Notes: generated by a model from the letters alone, not told the origin. Positions 8,661 to 18,151 are shown, counted from the first letter of the stretch. The stretch: DNA of 64,000 bases from Sinomicrobium pectinilyticum (GCF_003725735.1 NZ_RJTM01000085.1:1-64000); one strand, 5' to 3'. Numbers and translations: made by a program.

Positions 8661-9326
8661 CTATTCCGATTTCAGGACCTTTACATCGTGGAGCAGCTTT
8701 TCCATATCTTCTTTATTGGTGCCATCGTAGAAGCCCCGGATACGCCTTTTCTTGTCCACCAGGATAAAATTTTCGGTATGTATCATGTCATAAGGCCCGC
8801 CGTCCCCGTCGTCCAGTACTGCGAGATAAGATTTCCTGGCCAGTTCGTAAATCTGTTTTTTATCGCCGGTAACGAGGTTCCATTTTTTATCGTTGACCCC
8901 TTTTTCCCGGGCGTATTTTTTTAGTTGAGGAACAGAATCTATTTCCGGGGTAACGGAGTGGGAGAGGAGCATCACATCTTGGTATGGCATGATCTCTTTT
9001 TGAATATCCGCCATGTTATCGGTCATGATCGGGCAGATGGAAGGACAGGTGGTGAAGAAAAAATCAGCAATGTATATCTTGTCTTTATAATCTTCCTGGG
9101 TAATAGTATCTCCGTTCTGGTTGATAAGTTTAAAGTCGGCTATGGTATGGTATTTTTTGACATACTGTATGGTGCTGTCCACCAGTTCGGTCTTTACCAT
9201 AGAAGGTTGATATATGGGAAGTATTTCCCGGGGCTTAAGTGCATTGTAAAAGAGGGTGATAATAATAGCCGAAAGAATAAAAAGAGTGATGGCCAGGTAC
9301 TTGAACTTACTGAAAAACCGCAACAT
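8661..9326 (-). CDS. SCO1/SenC-family copper chaperone
   Basis: A 221-residue membrane-anchored thioredoxin-fold protein. One N-terminal membrane helix (residues 10-28) is followed by the SCO domain, with the copper ligands C94-P-S-I-C98 and H183 in MIHTENFILV. SCO proteins deliver copper to the CuA site of cytochrome c oxidase or maintain its thiols. No oxidase gene is adjacent here; the gene is convergent with the MBL hydrolase. Assignment to the family is secure, the partner is inferred. Confidence 0.94.
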   Translation of the reverse strand: MLRFFSKFKYLAITLFILSAIIITLFYNALKPREILPIYQPSMVKTELVDSTIQYVKKYHTIADFKLINQNGDTITQEDYKDKIYIADFFFTTCPSICPIMTDNMADIQKEIMPYQDVMLLSHSVTPEIDSVPQLKKYAREKGVNDKKWNLVTGDKKQIYELARKSYLAVLDDGDGGPYDMIHTENFILVDKKRRIRGFYDGTNKEDMEKLLHDVKVLKSE

Positions 9327-9393
9327 GAAACGTCATCTTTAGAATTAGGATCGGGAGACAAAATTAATAAATTGTCGGGCGCCGTTGGTTGTC

Positions 9394-9413
9394 ACGGGGA
9401 AGTAAATCCCCGT
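9394..9413. terminator. Weak hairpin between nucleoside transporter and SCO gene
   Basis: ACGGGGA-agtaaa-TCCCCGT forms a 7-bp stem. The T-run is on the plus side, whereas both flanking genes run minus, so termination is uncertain. Confidence 0.3.
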
Positions 9414-9466
9414 TTTAACATTATATTATAGGGTTTTTCCCGTTTTTGCCTCTTTTTCGCAGGGTA

Positions 9467-10822
9467 TTATCCTACGATCATTCCTGCAAGGGTAGCGGAT
9501 AACAGGGAAGCCAGTGTACCTCCCAGAACCGCTTTCATTCCGAATTCGGACAGGGTTTTGCGTTGTCCCGGGGCAAGAGATCCTATACCGCCTATTTGTA
9601 TGCCTATAGAAGCAAAATTGGCAAACCCGCAAAGCATATATGTCGCCATAATAATAGATTTGTTATAGGTAAAATGCAGGGACCGGGATGCATCTTTCAG
9701 CTGTGCAAGTTGTATATAGCCTACAAATTCACTGGCGGCAAGTTTAACCCCGAGGAGTTGGCCCATAAGCGCCATATCTTCCTGTGCCACACCTATGGCC
9801 CACATGAGGGGGGCAAAGACGTACCCGAGGACAAGCTCCAGGGATAGTTCGCTATACGGGGTATGTTGGGCAACCCATTCATTGATATGGCCTATTTCGC
9901 CTACTTTGAGCAATCCGTAATTGACCATAGCAATAAAGGCTACGAAAACGAGCAGCATGGCCGCTACGTTGGCAGCCAGTTTAAGGCCTTCGGTGGTCCC
10001 GGTAGCCATGGCATCGAGAAAATTGGAACCTATATTTTGCTTGGAGACTTCGACCACCTCACTGACATTTTCCGTTTGCGGGACCAGTATTTTAGATATA
10101 ACAATAGCCCCGGGAGCTGCCATTACGGATGCCGCCAGCAGGTGACGGGCGAATTCCAGCCGAAGCGCTTCGTCCGAACCTCCGAGAAAACCGATGTATG
10201 CAGCGAGTACACCGCCGGCTACCGTGGCCATACCACCTATCATTACCAGTAACATCTCCGAACGGTTCATTTTTTCCAGATATGCTTTTATCATCAGGGG
10301 GGATTCGGTCTGCCCCAGAAAAATATTACCTGCCACGGAAAGACTTTCCGCGCCGGATATCTTCAGTAATTTGGTAAGTAGCCAGGCCATACCCTTAACG
10401 ACTTTCTGTATTATCCCCAGATAGAACAGTACGGAAGTAAGTGCTGAAAAGAAAATAATGGTTGGCAGGATGGTGATGGCAAAATTGAGAAGCGGACTTT
10501 CTATTTCATTGGTGACAAAGGAGCTGAACAGGAATTTGGTGCCGGCTTCGGTAAAGGTAAGAATCTTGTTGAAGGCCTTGCCGAGTATGGTGAAAATTTC
10601 CCGAATGAGAGGAACTTTTAAGATACCGATAGCCAGAATGAGTTGTGCGAGAAGCCCGAGCCCTACCGTACGCCAGTTTATGGCTTTTTTGTTGTTGCTG
10701 AACAGGTAGGCAATAGCGATCAGTACTACCATGCCCAATATTCCCCTTCCCAAGCCGTAAACCGAGAATCCCTGGCTGGGTTCTATGGCGGCATTCAAGG
10801 AAACAAGTAAAGATCTATGCAT
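9467..10822 (-). CDS. Concentrative nucleoside transporter (NupC/CNT family)
   Basis: A 451-residue polytopic inner-membrane Na+ or H+ coupled nucleoside importer. The typical CNT parts are present: an N-terminal three-helix region (GILGMVVLIAIAYLFSN), the NFAITILPTIIFFSALTSVLFYLGI segment split over residues about 110-135, the GQTESPLMIKAYLEKMNRSE motif, and the C-terminal CGFANFASIGIQIGGIG pore signature. It is encoded 9 bases after the bifunctional nuclease gene, on the same strand, so the two are likely one transcript. Confidence 0.95.
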   Translation of the reverse strand: MHRSLLVSLNAAIEPSQGFSVYGLGRGILGMVVLIAIAYLFSNNKKAINWRTVGLGLLAQLILAIGILKVPLIREIFTILGKAFNKILTFTEAGTKFLFSSFVTNEIESPLLNFAITILPTIIFFSALTSVLFYLGIIQKVVKGMAWLLTKLLKISGAESLSVAGNIFLGQTESPLMIKAYLEKMNRSEMLLVMIGGMATVAGGVLAAYIGFLGGSDEALRLEFARHLLAASVMAAPGAIVISKILVPQTENVSEVVEVSKQNIGSNFLDAMATGTTEGLKLAANVAAMLLVFVAFIAMVNYGLLKVGEIGHINEWVAQHTPYSELSLELVLGYVFAPLMWAIGVAQEDMALMGQLLGVKLAASEFVGYIQLAQLKDASRSLHFTYNKSIIMATYMLCGFANFASIGIQIGGIGSLAPGQRKTLSEFGMKAVLGGTLASLLSATLAGMIVG

Positions 10823-10831
10823 GTGATATGA

Positions 10832-11455
10832 TTATTTTTTTTCCCGCTTGGAAATTTCATCCCGGAGTTTCACGGCTTTTTCATAATCTTCGTTGACCAC
10901 AGCGGTTTCGAGCATTTTATGCAGCTCCTGTATGGTCAGGGCACTGTAATCCTCCGAGGTGGAAGCAGTAGTGTCTTCCTTACCGGAAACAATGTCTTCC
11001 GAGATTACTTCCTCCTCTTTCTGCTCTTTGTCTTTCGGGGAAAAACTGAGGTAAATACCGGCTTTATCGAGAATATTTTTGTAAGTGAAGATAGGCGCAT
11101 TAAAACGAAGGGCCAGGGCAATGGCGTCGCTGGTACGGGCATCGATAATTTCCTCAATCTTATCTCTTTCACAGATAATACTGGAATAAAATACACCGTC
11201 TACCAGTTTATGAATAATTACCTGCTTGACTGCAATATCAAATCGGTCTGCGAAATTCTTAAACAGATCGTGGGTTAAAGGCCTGGGAGGTTTTATTTCT
11301 TTTTCCAGGGCAATGGCTATGGACTGGGCCTCAAATGCACCGATAACGATCGGGAGTTTCCGGTCGCCCTCTACTTCATTGAGAATAAGTGCGTAAGCGC
11401 CGTTTTGCGTTTGGCTGTACGATATTCCTTTGATATTTAACCTGACTAAACTCAT
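10832..11455 (-). CDS. Bifunctional nuclease family protein (DUF151) with UVR-like tail
   Basis: A 207-residue protein. Residues 1-135 match the DUF151/bifunctional nuclease domain (LPIVIGAFEAQSIAIALE, RTSDAIALALRFNAPIF). A low-complexity acidic linker (KEQKEEEVISEDIVSGKED) leads to a C-terminal UVR-type helix pair (about 170-207: IQELHKMLETAVVNEDYEKA). The family was named from a plant RNase/DNase; the bacterial role is poorly defined. First gene of a pair with the nucleoside transporter. A TAnnTTTG-like TAAGTTTG lies on the minus strand at 11477-11484. Confidence 0.92.
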   Translation of the reverse strand: MSLVRLNIKGISYSQTQNGAYALILNEVEGDRKLPIVIGAFEAQSIAIALEKEIKPPRPLTHDLFKNFADRFDIAVKQVIIHKLVDGVFYSSIICERDKIEEIIDARTSDAIALALRFNAPIFTYKNILDKAGIYLSFSPKDKEQKEEEVISEDIVSGKEDTTASTSEDYSALTIQELHKMLETAVVNEDYEKAVKLRDEISKREKK

Positions 11456-11644
11456 ATATATTTACAACTGGGCATCAAACTTATCATCTCAATTTTAGGC
11501 AAAGATGAAAAAATTTCATGCGAATTCCTCACTGTCGGGCCCCGAATTTACATTTTAAGGTACCGGGTACCCGTTCTCCATCGGTTTTTCCGGCATGAAC
11601 GGCGGGCCCGGAAAAGGTCTGAACTGTGTTAACAGGAGAAAACA

Positions 11645-11692
11645 AAAGGGCTGTCAGAACAGGGGGCATATCCCGAATTCAGACAGCCCTTT
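11645..11692 (-). terminator. Terminator after etfA
   Basis: AAAGGGCTGTC (11645-11655) pairs with GACAGCCCTTT (11682-11692). Read on the minus strand, the stem is followed by TTGTTTT, fitting an intrinsic terminator about 20 bases after the etfA stop. Confidence 0.75.
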
Positions 11693-11713
11693 ATGGGCAC
11701 AATTTACCAAAAA

Positions 11714-12682
11714 TTATGAGTTTTGCGCTTTAAATTCCTTTAATTTTTCAACGAGTGCGGGAACGACTTCAAAGGCATCACCCACTACTCCGTAATCTGC
11801 AGCCTTGAAGAAGGGGGCTTCAGGATCTGAGTTGATAACTACTTTAACCTTAGAGGCGTTAATACCCGCCAGGTGCTGAATGGCGCCCGAAATCCCCACG
11901 GCAACGTATAAGTTGGCCGCTACAGGCTTACCGGTCTGTCCCACGTGTTCGCTGTGTGGCCTCCATCCCATGTCCGATACCGGTTTGGAACAAGCGGTAG
12001 CCGCCCCGAGTACATCTGCCAGTTCTTCGATCATTCCCCAGTTTTCCGGGCCTTTGAGCCCGCGCCCCCCGGAAACTACGATCTCCGCATCCGCAATGGT
12101 CACTTTTCCGGTTGTTTTGTCAACCGATTCGGTCCTGACCGCAAAATCCTTGTCGTCAAGAGAAGGAGCGAAGGCTTCTTCGGAAGCAGAACCTTCGGCT
12201 TCTTTCAGTCCGAATGAGTTTTTGGAAAGGCCTATAAGTTTTACATCCGTACTGATTTCGGTAATATTAAAGGCTTTATTGGTAAAGGCAGTTCGTTTTA
12301 CACGGAAGGGATCTGTGCTTTCGGGAAGAGCTACTACATTGGAAGCGTATCCCGCCTGCAGGTTAACGGCCAGTATAGGAGCGAGGTATTTGTCGTTGGC
12401 GCTGGAACTGATGATAACCATTTTGGCGCCTTCTTTTTCCGCTGCCTGTTTAATAACATCGGCATAAGCGCGGGCATTGAAGCGCGACAATTTTTCGTCC
12501 GATACTTTCAAAACCTTATCTACACCATAGTTTCCGAGCTCTGATGTGTTATCCACATTAACGGCAACGGCGGTCACCGTATCTCCGGTCTGTCCGGCCA
12601 GGGCCCTGGCATAAGAGGCGATCTCAAATGCTGTTTTCTTTAACTTTCCTTCTTCCGATTCCGTATATATTAAAATAGACAT
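11714..12682 (-). CDS. etfA: Electron transfer flavoprotein alpha subunit
   Basis: A 322-residue FAD-binding ETF subunit. The N-terminal alpha/beta domain starts MSILIYTESEEGKLKK; the C-terminal FAD domain carries VSGGRGLKGPENWGM, SKPVSDMGWRPHSEHVGQTG and YVAVGISGAIQHLAG, the classical ETF-alpha signatures. With EtfB it forms a heterodimer that takes electrons from acyl-CoA dehydrogenases and passes them to ETF-quinone oxidoreductase. It follows etfB by 53 bases on the same strand and is closed by an intrinsic terminator. Confidence 0.98.
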   Translation of the reverse strand: MSILIYTESEEGKLKKTAFEIASYARALAGQTGDTVTAVAVNVDNTSELGNYGVDKVLKVSDEKLSRFNARAYADVIKQAAEKEGAKMVIISSSANDKYLAPILAVNLQAGYASNVVALPESTDPFRVKRTAFTNKAFNITEISTDVKLIGLSKNSFGLKEAEGSASEEAFAPSLDDKDFAVRTESVDKTTGKVTIADAEIVVSGGRGLKGPENWGMIEELADVLGAATACSKPVSDMGWRPHSEHVGQTGKPVAANLYVAVGISGAIQHLAGINASKVKVVINSDPEAPFFKAADYGVVGDAFEVVPALVEKLKEFKAQNS

Positions 12683-12735
12683 ATTCTTTCTGTTTTTTGA
12701 ATGTTCACGATAGGAGTCTTCCCGCAGAACACAGG

Positions 12736-13482
12736 TTATATTACTTTAGCTTCGTTGTGCAGCATCCGGATAAGTTCGTCCAGGTTGTCCGGGGAAACCA
12801 GTTTTACTTCTCCTTTAGGTGCCGGTTTTTCGAATTTGACAACAGATGTCCGGGATTGCAGGTCTTCCGGTTCCAGGACGGTGAGTTTCTTCTGTCTTGC
12901 CATCATTATACCCCGCATGTTGGGAATGCGCAGGTCACTTTCTTCCACCAGCCCTTTTTGCCCTCCGATAATAAGGGGAAGGCTGCATTTTACGGTTTCT
13001 TTACCACCGTCTATTTCCCGGATGGCACTAGCTTCACTGCCTTCGATTTCCAGGCCTATACAGGTGTTGACAAAATTGGCCCCTGTAAGGGAGGCCAGCA
13101 TGCCCGGGACCATGCCGCCATTATAATCAATGGATTCCCTTCCGGCTATAACGAGATCATATCCGCCATCCTGAACAACCTTTGCCAGTTGTGTGGCTAC
13201 GAAAAAGCCGTCGGTAGGCTGGGCATTGACCCGTATGGCTTCGTCCGCACCTATGGCAAGGGCCTTCCTGAGGGTAGGTTCGGTCTCGGGACCGCCGATA
13301 TTTACTACGGTTACCGCAGCTCCTTGTTTCTCTTTGAACCACATGGCCCTGGTGAGGCCGAATTCATCGTTCGGGTTAATGACAAATTGTACGCCATTGG
13401 TGTCGAACCTGGTATCGCCATCGGCAAAATTGATTTTTGAGGTTGTATCCGGAACGTGACTGATACATACTAATATCTTCAT
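12736..13482 (-). CDS. etfB: Electron transfer flavoprotein beta subunit
   Basis: A 248-residue ETF-beta that binds AMP and, with EtfA, completes the soluble flavoprotein carrier. It begins MKILVCISHVPDTTSKINF and has the NPNDEFGLTRAMWFKE and DLVIAGRESIDYNGGMVPGM segments typical of the family. It is the first gene of etfB-etfA. It is divergent from the pyruvate dehydrogenase beta gene across a 345-base region rich in short repeats. Confidence 0.97.
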   Translation of the reverse strand: MKILVCISHVPDTTSKINFADGDTRFDTNGVQFVINPNDEFGLTRAMWFKEKQGAAVTVVNIGGPETEPTLRKALAIGADEAIRVNAQPTDGFFVATQLAKVVQDGGYDLVIAGRESIDYNGGMVPGMLASLTGANFVNTCIGLEIEGSEASAIREIDGGKETVKCSLPLIIGGQKGLVEESDLRIPNMRGIMMARQKKLTVLEPEDLQSRTSVVKFEKPAPKGEVKLVSPDNLDELIRMLHNEAKVI

Positions 13483-13827
13483 GTTTCTGTTTTTTGGATT
13501 TTACCCGAAGATAAAGGCAGAAAAAACACTTCGGACTTTGGTCTTCGGACTTCTGTCTTGTTTGATTTTATAATCGTTACGAAGATAGAGATTATTTCCT
13601 AAATATACTATGCGCGCATAATATTTTTTTGGAGGTGAGAAGGTGAAATGCCAGAACAGGACATCCGGATCTCACCCTCTCACCTCCTCACTTTCTCCCC
13701 ACCTAAAACAAGAAAGCCTGCGAGAGTTACAAAATTTATGAAAATGCAGGCTGTAAAATTTTTATTTATTACTATTTTTGCTTCGCTTACAGAGAAGATG
13801 CTGTTTTATTCAATATTAATATAGTAC
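13483..13827. repeat. etfB/pdhB intergenic region with degenerate repeats and hairpins
   Basis: No gene. It holds about five degenerate heptamers (13528-13562: ACTTCGG, ACTTTGG, TCTTCGG, ACTTCTG, TCTTGTT), a 12-bp palindrome TATGCGCGCATA (13609-13620), and a strong hairpin with arms GGAGGTGAGAAGGTGA (13631-13646) and TCACCCTCTCACCTCC (13672-13687, one mismatch). The right arm continues into octamer-like repeats to 13703. AGCCTGC/GCAGGCT (13715-13721, 13746-13752) is another dyad. The pdhB promoter element lies at the right end. Confidence 0.7.
13773..13780 (+). promoter_or_regulatory. pdhB promoter element
   Basis: TATTTTTG matches TAnnTTTG, 47 bases before the ATG. The position 19 bases upstream reads CTG rather than TTG (13751-13753), so the upstream element is one base off consensus. 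Confidence 0.5.
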
Positions 13828-14805
13828 ATGAGAACAATACAATTTAGAGAAGCCGTAGCCGAAGCCATGAGTGAGGAAATGCGAAGGGATGAAACTATTT
13901 ACCTCATGGGTGAAGAAGTGGCCGAATACAACGGTGCGTATAAAGCTTCCAAGGGAATGCTCGACGAATTCGGGCCTGACAGGGTTTTGGATACGCCTAT
14001 TTCCGAACTGGGTTTTGCCGGAGTGGGTGTAGGTTCTGCCATGGGCGGGAACAGGCCAATCATAGAATTTATGACCTTTAACTTCTCTTTGGTAGGTATT
14101 GACCAGATTATCAATAACGCCGCCAAAATGCGCCAGATGAGTGGCGGACAGTTTAATATTCCTATAGTTTTCCGGGGGCCTACCGCTTCTGCAGGTCAGC
14201 TTGCGGCTACGCACTCACAGGCCTTTGAGAGCTGGTTTGCCAATTGCCCGGGGCTTAAGGTAGTAGTGCCATCCAATCCGTACGACGCTAAAGGATTGTT
14301 AAAGTCCGCTATTCGTGACAACGATCCGGTTATCTTTATGGAATCGGAGCAGATGTACGGAGACAAGGGAGAAGTGCCGGAAGACGAATATACCATACCT
14401 TTGGGTGTTGCCGATATTAAGAGAGAAGGTACGGACGTGACCATTGTTTCTTTCGGGAAGATCATAAAAGAGGCCTATAAAGCGGCTGACGAACTGGAAA
14501 AAGAAGGAATTAGCTGCGAGATTATTGACCTCCGGACCGTACGCCCTATGGACCAGGAAACTATACTGAAATCGGTGAAGAAAACAAACCGCCTGGTGGT
14601 ACTGGAAGAAGCCTGGCCTTTTGGCAATGTTTCTACGGAGATTACTTACCTGGTGCAGTCACAGGCTTTCGATTTTCTGGATGCTCCTGTCATTAAAATA
14701 AATACCGCCGATACTCCGGCCCCTTATTCTCCGGTATTGCTGGCAGAATGGTTGCCGAATTATGAAGATGTTATCAAAGCTGTTAAGAAGGTTTTATATC
14801 AATAA
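13828..14805 (+). CDS. pdhB: Pyruvate dehydrogenase E1 component, beta subunit
   Basis: A 325-residue transketolase-type beta subunit of the alpha2beta2 E1. It starts MRTIQFREAVAEAMSEEMRR and has the pyrimidine-binding region (MGEEVAEYNGAYKASKGMLD... DTPISELGFAGVGVGSAMGG) and C-terminal domain (IIDLRTVRPMDQETILKSVK). With E1 alpha and thiamine diphosphate it decarboxylates pyruvate. No E1 alpha or E2 gene is adjacent, so the complex is encoded in separate places, as is common in Flavobacteriaceae. A branched-chain E1 is a less likely alternative. Confidence 0.93.
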   Translation: MRTIQFREAVAEAMSEEMRRDETIYLMGEEVAEYNGAYKASKGMLDEFGPDRVLDTPISELGFAGVGVGSAMGGNRPIIEFMTFNFSLVGIDQIINNAAKMRQMSGGQFNIPIVFRGPTASAGQLAATHSQAFESWFANCPGLKVVVPSNPYDAKGLLKSAIRDNDPVIFMESEQMYGDKGEVPEDEYTIPLGVADIKREGTDVTIVSFGKIIKEAYKAADELEKEGISCEIIDLRTVRPMDQETILKSVKKTNRLVVLEEAWPFGNVSTEITYLVQSQAFDFLDAPVIKINTADTPAPYSPVLLAEWLPNYEDVIKAVKKVLYQ

Positions 14806-14828
14806 AATATATATTTTTGCGTTATATA

Positions 14829-14862
14829 AACTTCACCGATGCTTTGTTGGTGAAGTTTTTTA
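14829..14862 (+). terminator. Terminator after pdhB
   Basis: AACTTCACC (14829-14837) pairs with GGTGAAGTT (14849-14857), followed by TTTTTATTTT. A TATTTTTG promoter-like element lies just ahead at 14812-14819. Confidence 0.8.
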
Positions 14863-14959
14863 TTTTAAAGGCATCGCCGGTTCATGCCGTAAGCCAGGTT
14901 GAAGGAGGCATTCCGGATAAATATATGTCTTTTGTGTGTTTTAGGATTTAACTTTATAT

Positions 14960-17452
14960 ATGAAGAAACTTTTAGCCGGGATACTTTTACTTTTATCGGT
15001 AGTGATACACGCCCAGACCAAGGTAAGTGGCATAGTGGTGGACGAGGGCGGGCTTCCCGTTCCCTTTGCTAACGTACTTTTTAAAGATTCTTCGGAAGGG
15101 ACAATTACCAATGACGACGGAAGGTTTTATCTCGAGTCCGTAAATAATTTTTCTACCCTGGTAGTTTCTTTTGTAGGGTATACGACTAAAGAGATAACGC
15201 TCGACAAAAAGGTAAACTACAATATGAAGGTGGAACTCCAGGAAGGAGAACAGCTCAAGGAAGTTGTGGTATACGTCGGGAAACAGCCCAAAAAAAACAA
15301 TCCGGCTATAGAACTTTTGAAGAAGATCCTGGAACGAAAACGCAGGAACGGAGTACATGGCTTTGACCAGTACAGGTATGACAAGTATGAAAAAGTAGAG
15401 TTTGACCTGAATACCATAGACAGCAGCCTGATGAAAGGAAAACTCTTCAAAGGGATGGAGTTTATTTTTGATCAGATGGACACGTCGCGGATTACGGGGA
15501 AGACCTATCTTCCCATCTTTATCAATGAAGCCTTTTATGAAGTCTACGGGGATAATAAGCTTAACAGGAAGAAGGAAAAGCTGATCGGTAACAAAAATTC
15601 GGGTTTCAGCTCTAACCAAAACATTATTTCTTTCATTCAGGACCTGTATACCGAATACGACATTTACAAGAGTTATCTCAAATTTTTTGACAAGAGCTTT
15701 GTGAGCCCTATTTCAAGAGTGGGGATAGACACCTATAATTATGTATTGACGGACAGTACTTATATAGACAATAAATGGTGTTATAACATTATCTACTATC
15801 CGCGCCGGAAGAACGAGCTGACCTTTAAGGGCGATTTCTGGGTTAGCGATACTACCTATGCCGTAAAAAAGATAAACCTGCAGGTTACCAAAAGCGCCAA
15901 TATCAACTGGGTAAAGGAGATTTATATAGAACAGGAGTTTGATGTGCTCAATGATTCCGTTTTTCTTTTGACCAGGGATTATATGATGAGCGATTTCAGC
16001 CTGAGAAAGAAAGAGGAATCGCGTGGGATTTACGGCAAGCGGACCACGATTTACGATAATTATGTATTTGACGAAGAGAAACCGAAATCATTTTATAATG
16101 AAGAAGTGGACCGTTTTGATGCCCGGATTTACGAGAGGGACAATGCTTTCTGGGAGCAAAACAGGCTGGAAGCCCTGAATAAAAATGAATCGGGGATATA
16201 TAAAATGCTGGATACCCTGAAAACCGTTCCGAAATTCAAACGTCTATACAGTATCGGGGAAATACTGGCTTCGGGTTATGTGGAGATCGATAAATGGGAT
16301 ATGGATTATGGCCCTATTTTTTCTACTTTCGGATATAACGATGCCGAAGGGATCCGCCTGAGGGGAGGAGGACGCACCTATTTCGGCCCCAATGATATGT
16401 GGCGTATAGAAGGTTTCGGGGCTTACGGGTTCAAGGACAAGAAGTTTAAGTACGGCATATCCGCAAAATGGCTGCTCAACAGGGAGAACAGGCTTATCAT
16501 TTCTGCGGGGAACCGTCGGGATGTAGAGCAGATAGGAGTGAGCCTTACGCCCAACAATGACGTTCTGGGAAGAAGTTATGCTTCCTCCTCCGTATTTACC
16601 GTGGGCTCCAACGATAAACTTACCAATATAAACCTTACGACTGCCGATGTGGAAATGGAACCTGCCAAAAACTTCCGGGTAAAGGTCGGGGGATCATTCC
16701 GCACCCTGCGTTCCGCTCTGCCGGAAGCTTTTAGTCTGGACTATGTGGACCCGGATTCACCGACAGGAGTTTCTTCACAGGTTAAGCAACTGGAACTGAC
16801 TACCTCGCTGGAATATACGCCCGGGCGCAGGACCGTAGGATATGGGGTGGAAAGGAGAGATGTGAACGATGAATATGCCAGGTTGTATGTCAATTACGCC
16901 AAAGGAGTCAGCGGCTTCCTGGAAAGTGATTTCGATTATGAGAAAATACAGTTCTATTTCCGTAAACCATGGAACGTAGGAGGTTTCGGAAGATTGTATA
17001 CTACCATAGAAGCGGGAAAGACCTTCGGGGAAATTCCGTTGGGATTGCTGAGTGTCGTACCCGGAAACCAAACTTATTTTTCCATATTCAATACCTTCCC
17101 GAACCTGGATTTTTACGATTTTGTTACCGATACTTACGTTTCCATGCACCTGGAGCACAACTTTAATGGGAGGATTTTTGCCAGACTTCCCCTGTTACGG
17201 AAACTGAACTTACGTGAAATAGTAGGCCTTCGCGGAGTGTGGGGTGAACTTTCGGACGAAAATATCGCTCTCAGTCAGCCGACCAATATAATGCTGCAAG
17301 CCCCATCGGAAAAAATATATTGGGAGTATTCGTTCGGAATAGGTAACATATTCCGGGTATTCCGGATAGATTTTAATTTCCGGGGGAATTATCTCGATAT
17401 GCCCGATGCACGGAGGTTTAGTGTCACCGGTACCTTCGGTTTTCACTTTTAA
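14960..17452 (+). CDS. DUF5686 / CarboxypepD_reg-like outer-membrane protein
   Basis: An 830-residue secreted protein: signal peptide MKKLLAGILLLLSVVIHAQ, CarboxypepD_reg-like domain (about 22-105: VSGIVVDEGGLPVPFANVLF), then the long DUF5686 region. The C-terminal half reads as repeated amphipathic strands and ends in an aromatic strand (RRFSVTGTFGFHF), as in outer-membrane barrels. It has no plug domain, so it is not a TonB receptor. Function of the family is unknown. It appears to be a single-gene unit between pdhB and ppa. Confidence 0.9.
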   Translation: MKKLLAGILLLLSVVIHAQTKVSGIVVDEGGLPVPFANVLFKDSSEGTITNDDGRFYLESVNNFSTLVVSFVGYTTKEITLDKKVNYNMKVELQEGEQLKEVVVYVGKQPKKNNPAIELLKKILERKRRNGVHGFDQYRYDKYEKVEFDLNTIDSSLMKGKLFKGMEFIFDQMDTSRITGKTYLPIFINEAFYEVYGDNKLNRKKEKLIGNKNSGFSSNQNIISFIQDLYTEYDIYKSYLKFFDKSFVSPISRVGIDTYNYVLTDSTYIDNKWCYNIIYYPRRKNELTFKGDFWVSDTTYAVKKINLQVTKSANINWVKEIYIEQEFDVLNDSVFLLTRDYMMSDFSLRKKEESRGIYGKRTTIYDNYVFDEEKPKSFYNEEVDRFDARIYERDNAFWEQNRLEALNKNESGIYKMLDTLKTVPKFKRLYSIGEILASGYVEIDKWDMDYGPIFSTFGYNDAEGIRLRGGGRTYFGPNDMWRIEGFGAYGFKDKKFKYGISAKWLLNRENRLIISAGNRRDVEQIGVSLTPNNDVLGRSYASSSVFTVGSNDKLTNINLTTADVEMEPAKNFRVKVGGSFRTLRSALPEAFSLDYVDPDSPTGVSSQVKQLELTTSLEYTPGRRTVGYGVERRDVNDEYARLYVNYAKGVSGFLESDFDYEKIQFYFRKPWNVGGFGRLYTTIEAGKTFGEIPLGLLSVVPGNQTYFSIFNTFPNLDFYDFVTDTYVSMHLEHNFNGRIFARLPLLRKLNLREIVGLRGVWGELSDENIALSQPTNIMLQAPSEKIYWEYSFGIGNIFRVFRIDFNFRGNYLDMPDARRFSVTGTFGFHF

Positions 17453-17541
17453 ATATTGTTAGAATTATATGAACAAAATTTTACTTTTCTGAAAAAAAAT
17501 AAAAGCATCAGATAAACCTTACATTAATTAAAAAAATTAAA

Positions 17542-17572
17542 TTGTGTTTTACAGGCATCTTCTGTATTTTTG
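17542..17572 (+). promoter_or_regulatory. ppa promoter
   Basis: TTG at 17542-17544, 20 bases, then TATTTTTG at 17565-17572, a very good Bacteroidota promoter, 24 bases before the ppa ATG. Confidence 0.7.
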
Positions 17573-17596
17573 CACCCTTCTTAACACATTGTAATT

Positions 17597-18127
17597 ATGA
17601 GCGCAGCGAAATTAAAGTCTTTTGACGTTTTGATAGAGATCCCTAAGGGGAGTAGGAATAAATACGAATACGATTTTAAACTGAAGAAAGTCCGGTACGA
17701 CAGGATGATATTTTCTTCTATGCATTATCCGGCGGATTACGGGTTTATTCCCGAAACCCTGGCGCTGGACGGCGACCCGCTGGATGTACTCGTATTGGTA
17801 ACCGAATCCACTTTCCCGGGGTGTGTAATGGAGGTTAAGCCCATCGGTGTTTTTCATATGGCAGACGAGAAAGGACCGGATGAAAAGATCGTTTGTGTAC
17901 CGGTATCCGATCCTATATGGAATAAACTCAATGACCTGGGGGATATGAACCCGCACCAGAAAAAGGAAATTGAGCATTTTTTCCAGGTATATAAAGATCT
18001 GGAGCAAAAAAAGGTCGATGTAGGTGGCTGGGGAGATGTTGATGAGGCCTACGAAATCATAGACGCATGTATAGACCGCTTCGAGTCTCTTCAGAATAAA
18101 GAGGCAGGACTGTTCAGTATTGCATAA
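17597..18127 (+). CDS. ppa: Inorganic pyrophosphatase (family I)
   Basis: A 176-residue soluble pyrophosphatase that hydrolyses PPi to phosphate. The catalytic acidic motif DGDPLDVLVL (around residues 57-66) is intact, as are the flanking KGSRNKYEYD and YPADYGFIPETLA segments. Length fits the compact bacterial class. The window also encodes a membrane pyrophosphatase about 4 kb away, so PPi can be burned both freely and with ion pumping. Confidence 0.97.
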   Translation: MSAAKLKSFDVLIEIPKGSRNKYEYDFKLKKVRYDRMIFSSMHYPADYGFIPETLALDGDPLDVLVLVTESTFPGCVMEVKPIGVFHMADEKGPDEKIVCVPVSDPIWNKLNDLGDMNPHQKKEIEHFFQVYKDLEQKKVDVGGWGDVDEAYEIIDACIDRFESLQNKEAGLFSIA

Positions 18128-18151
18128 TTTATTTAGAGAATAGCACAAAAA

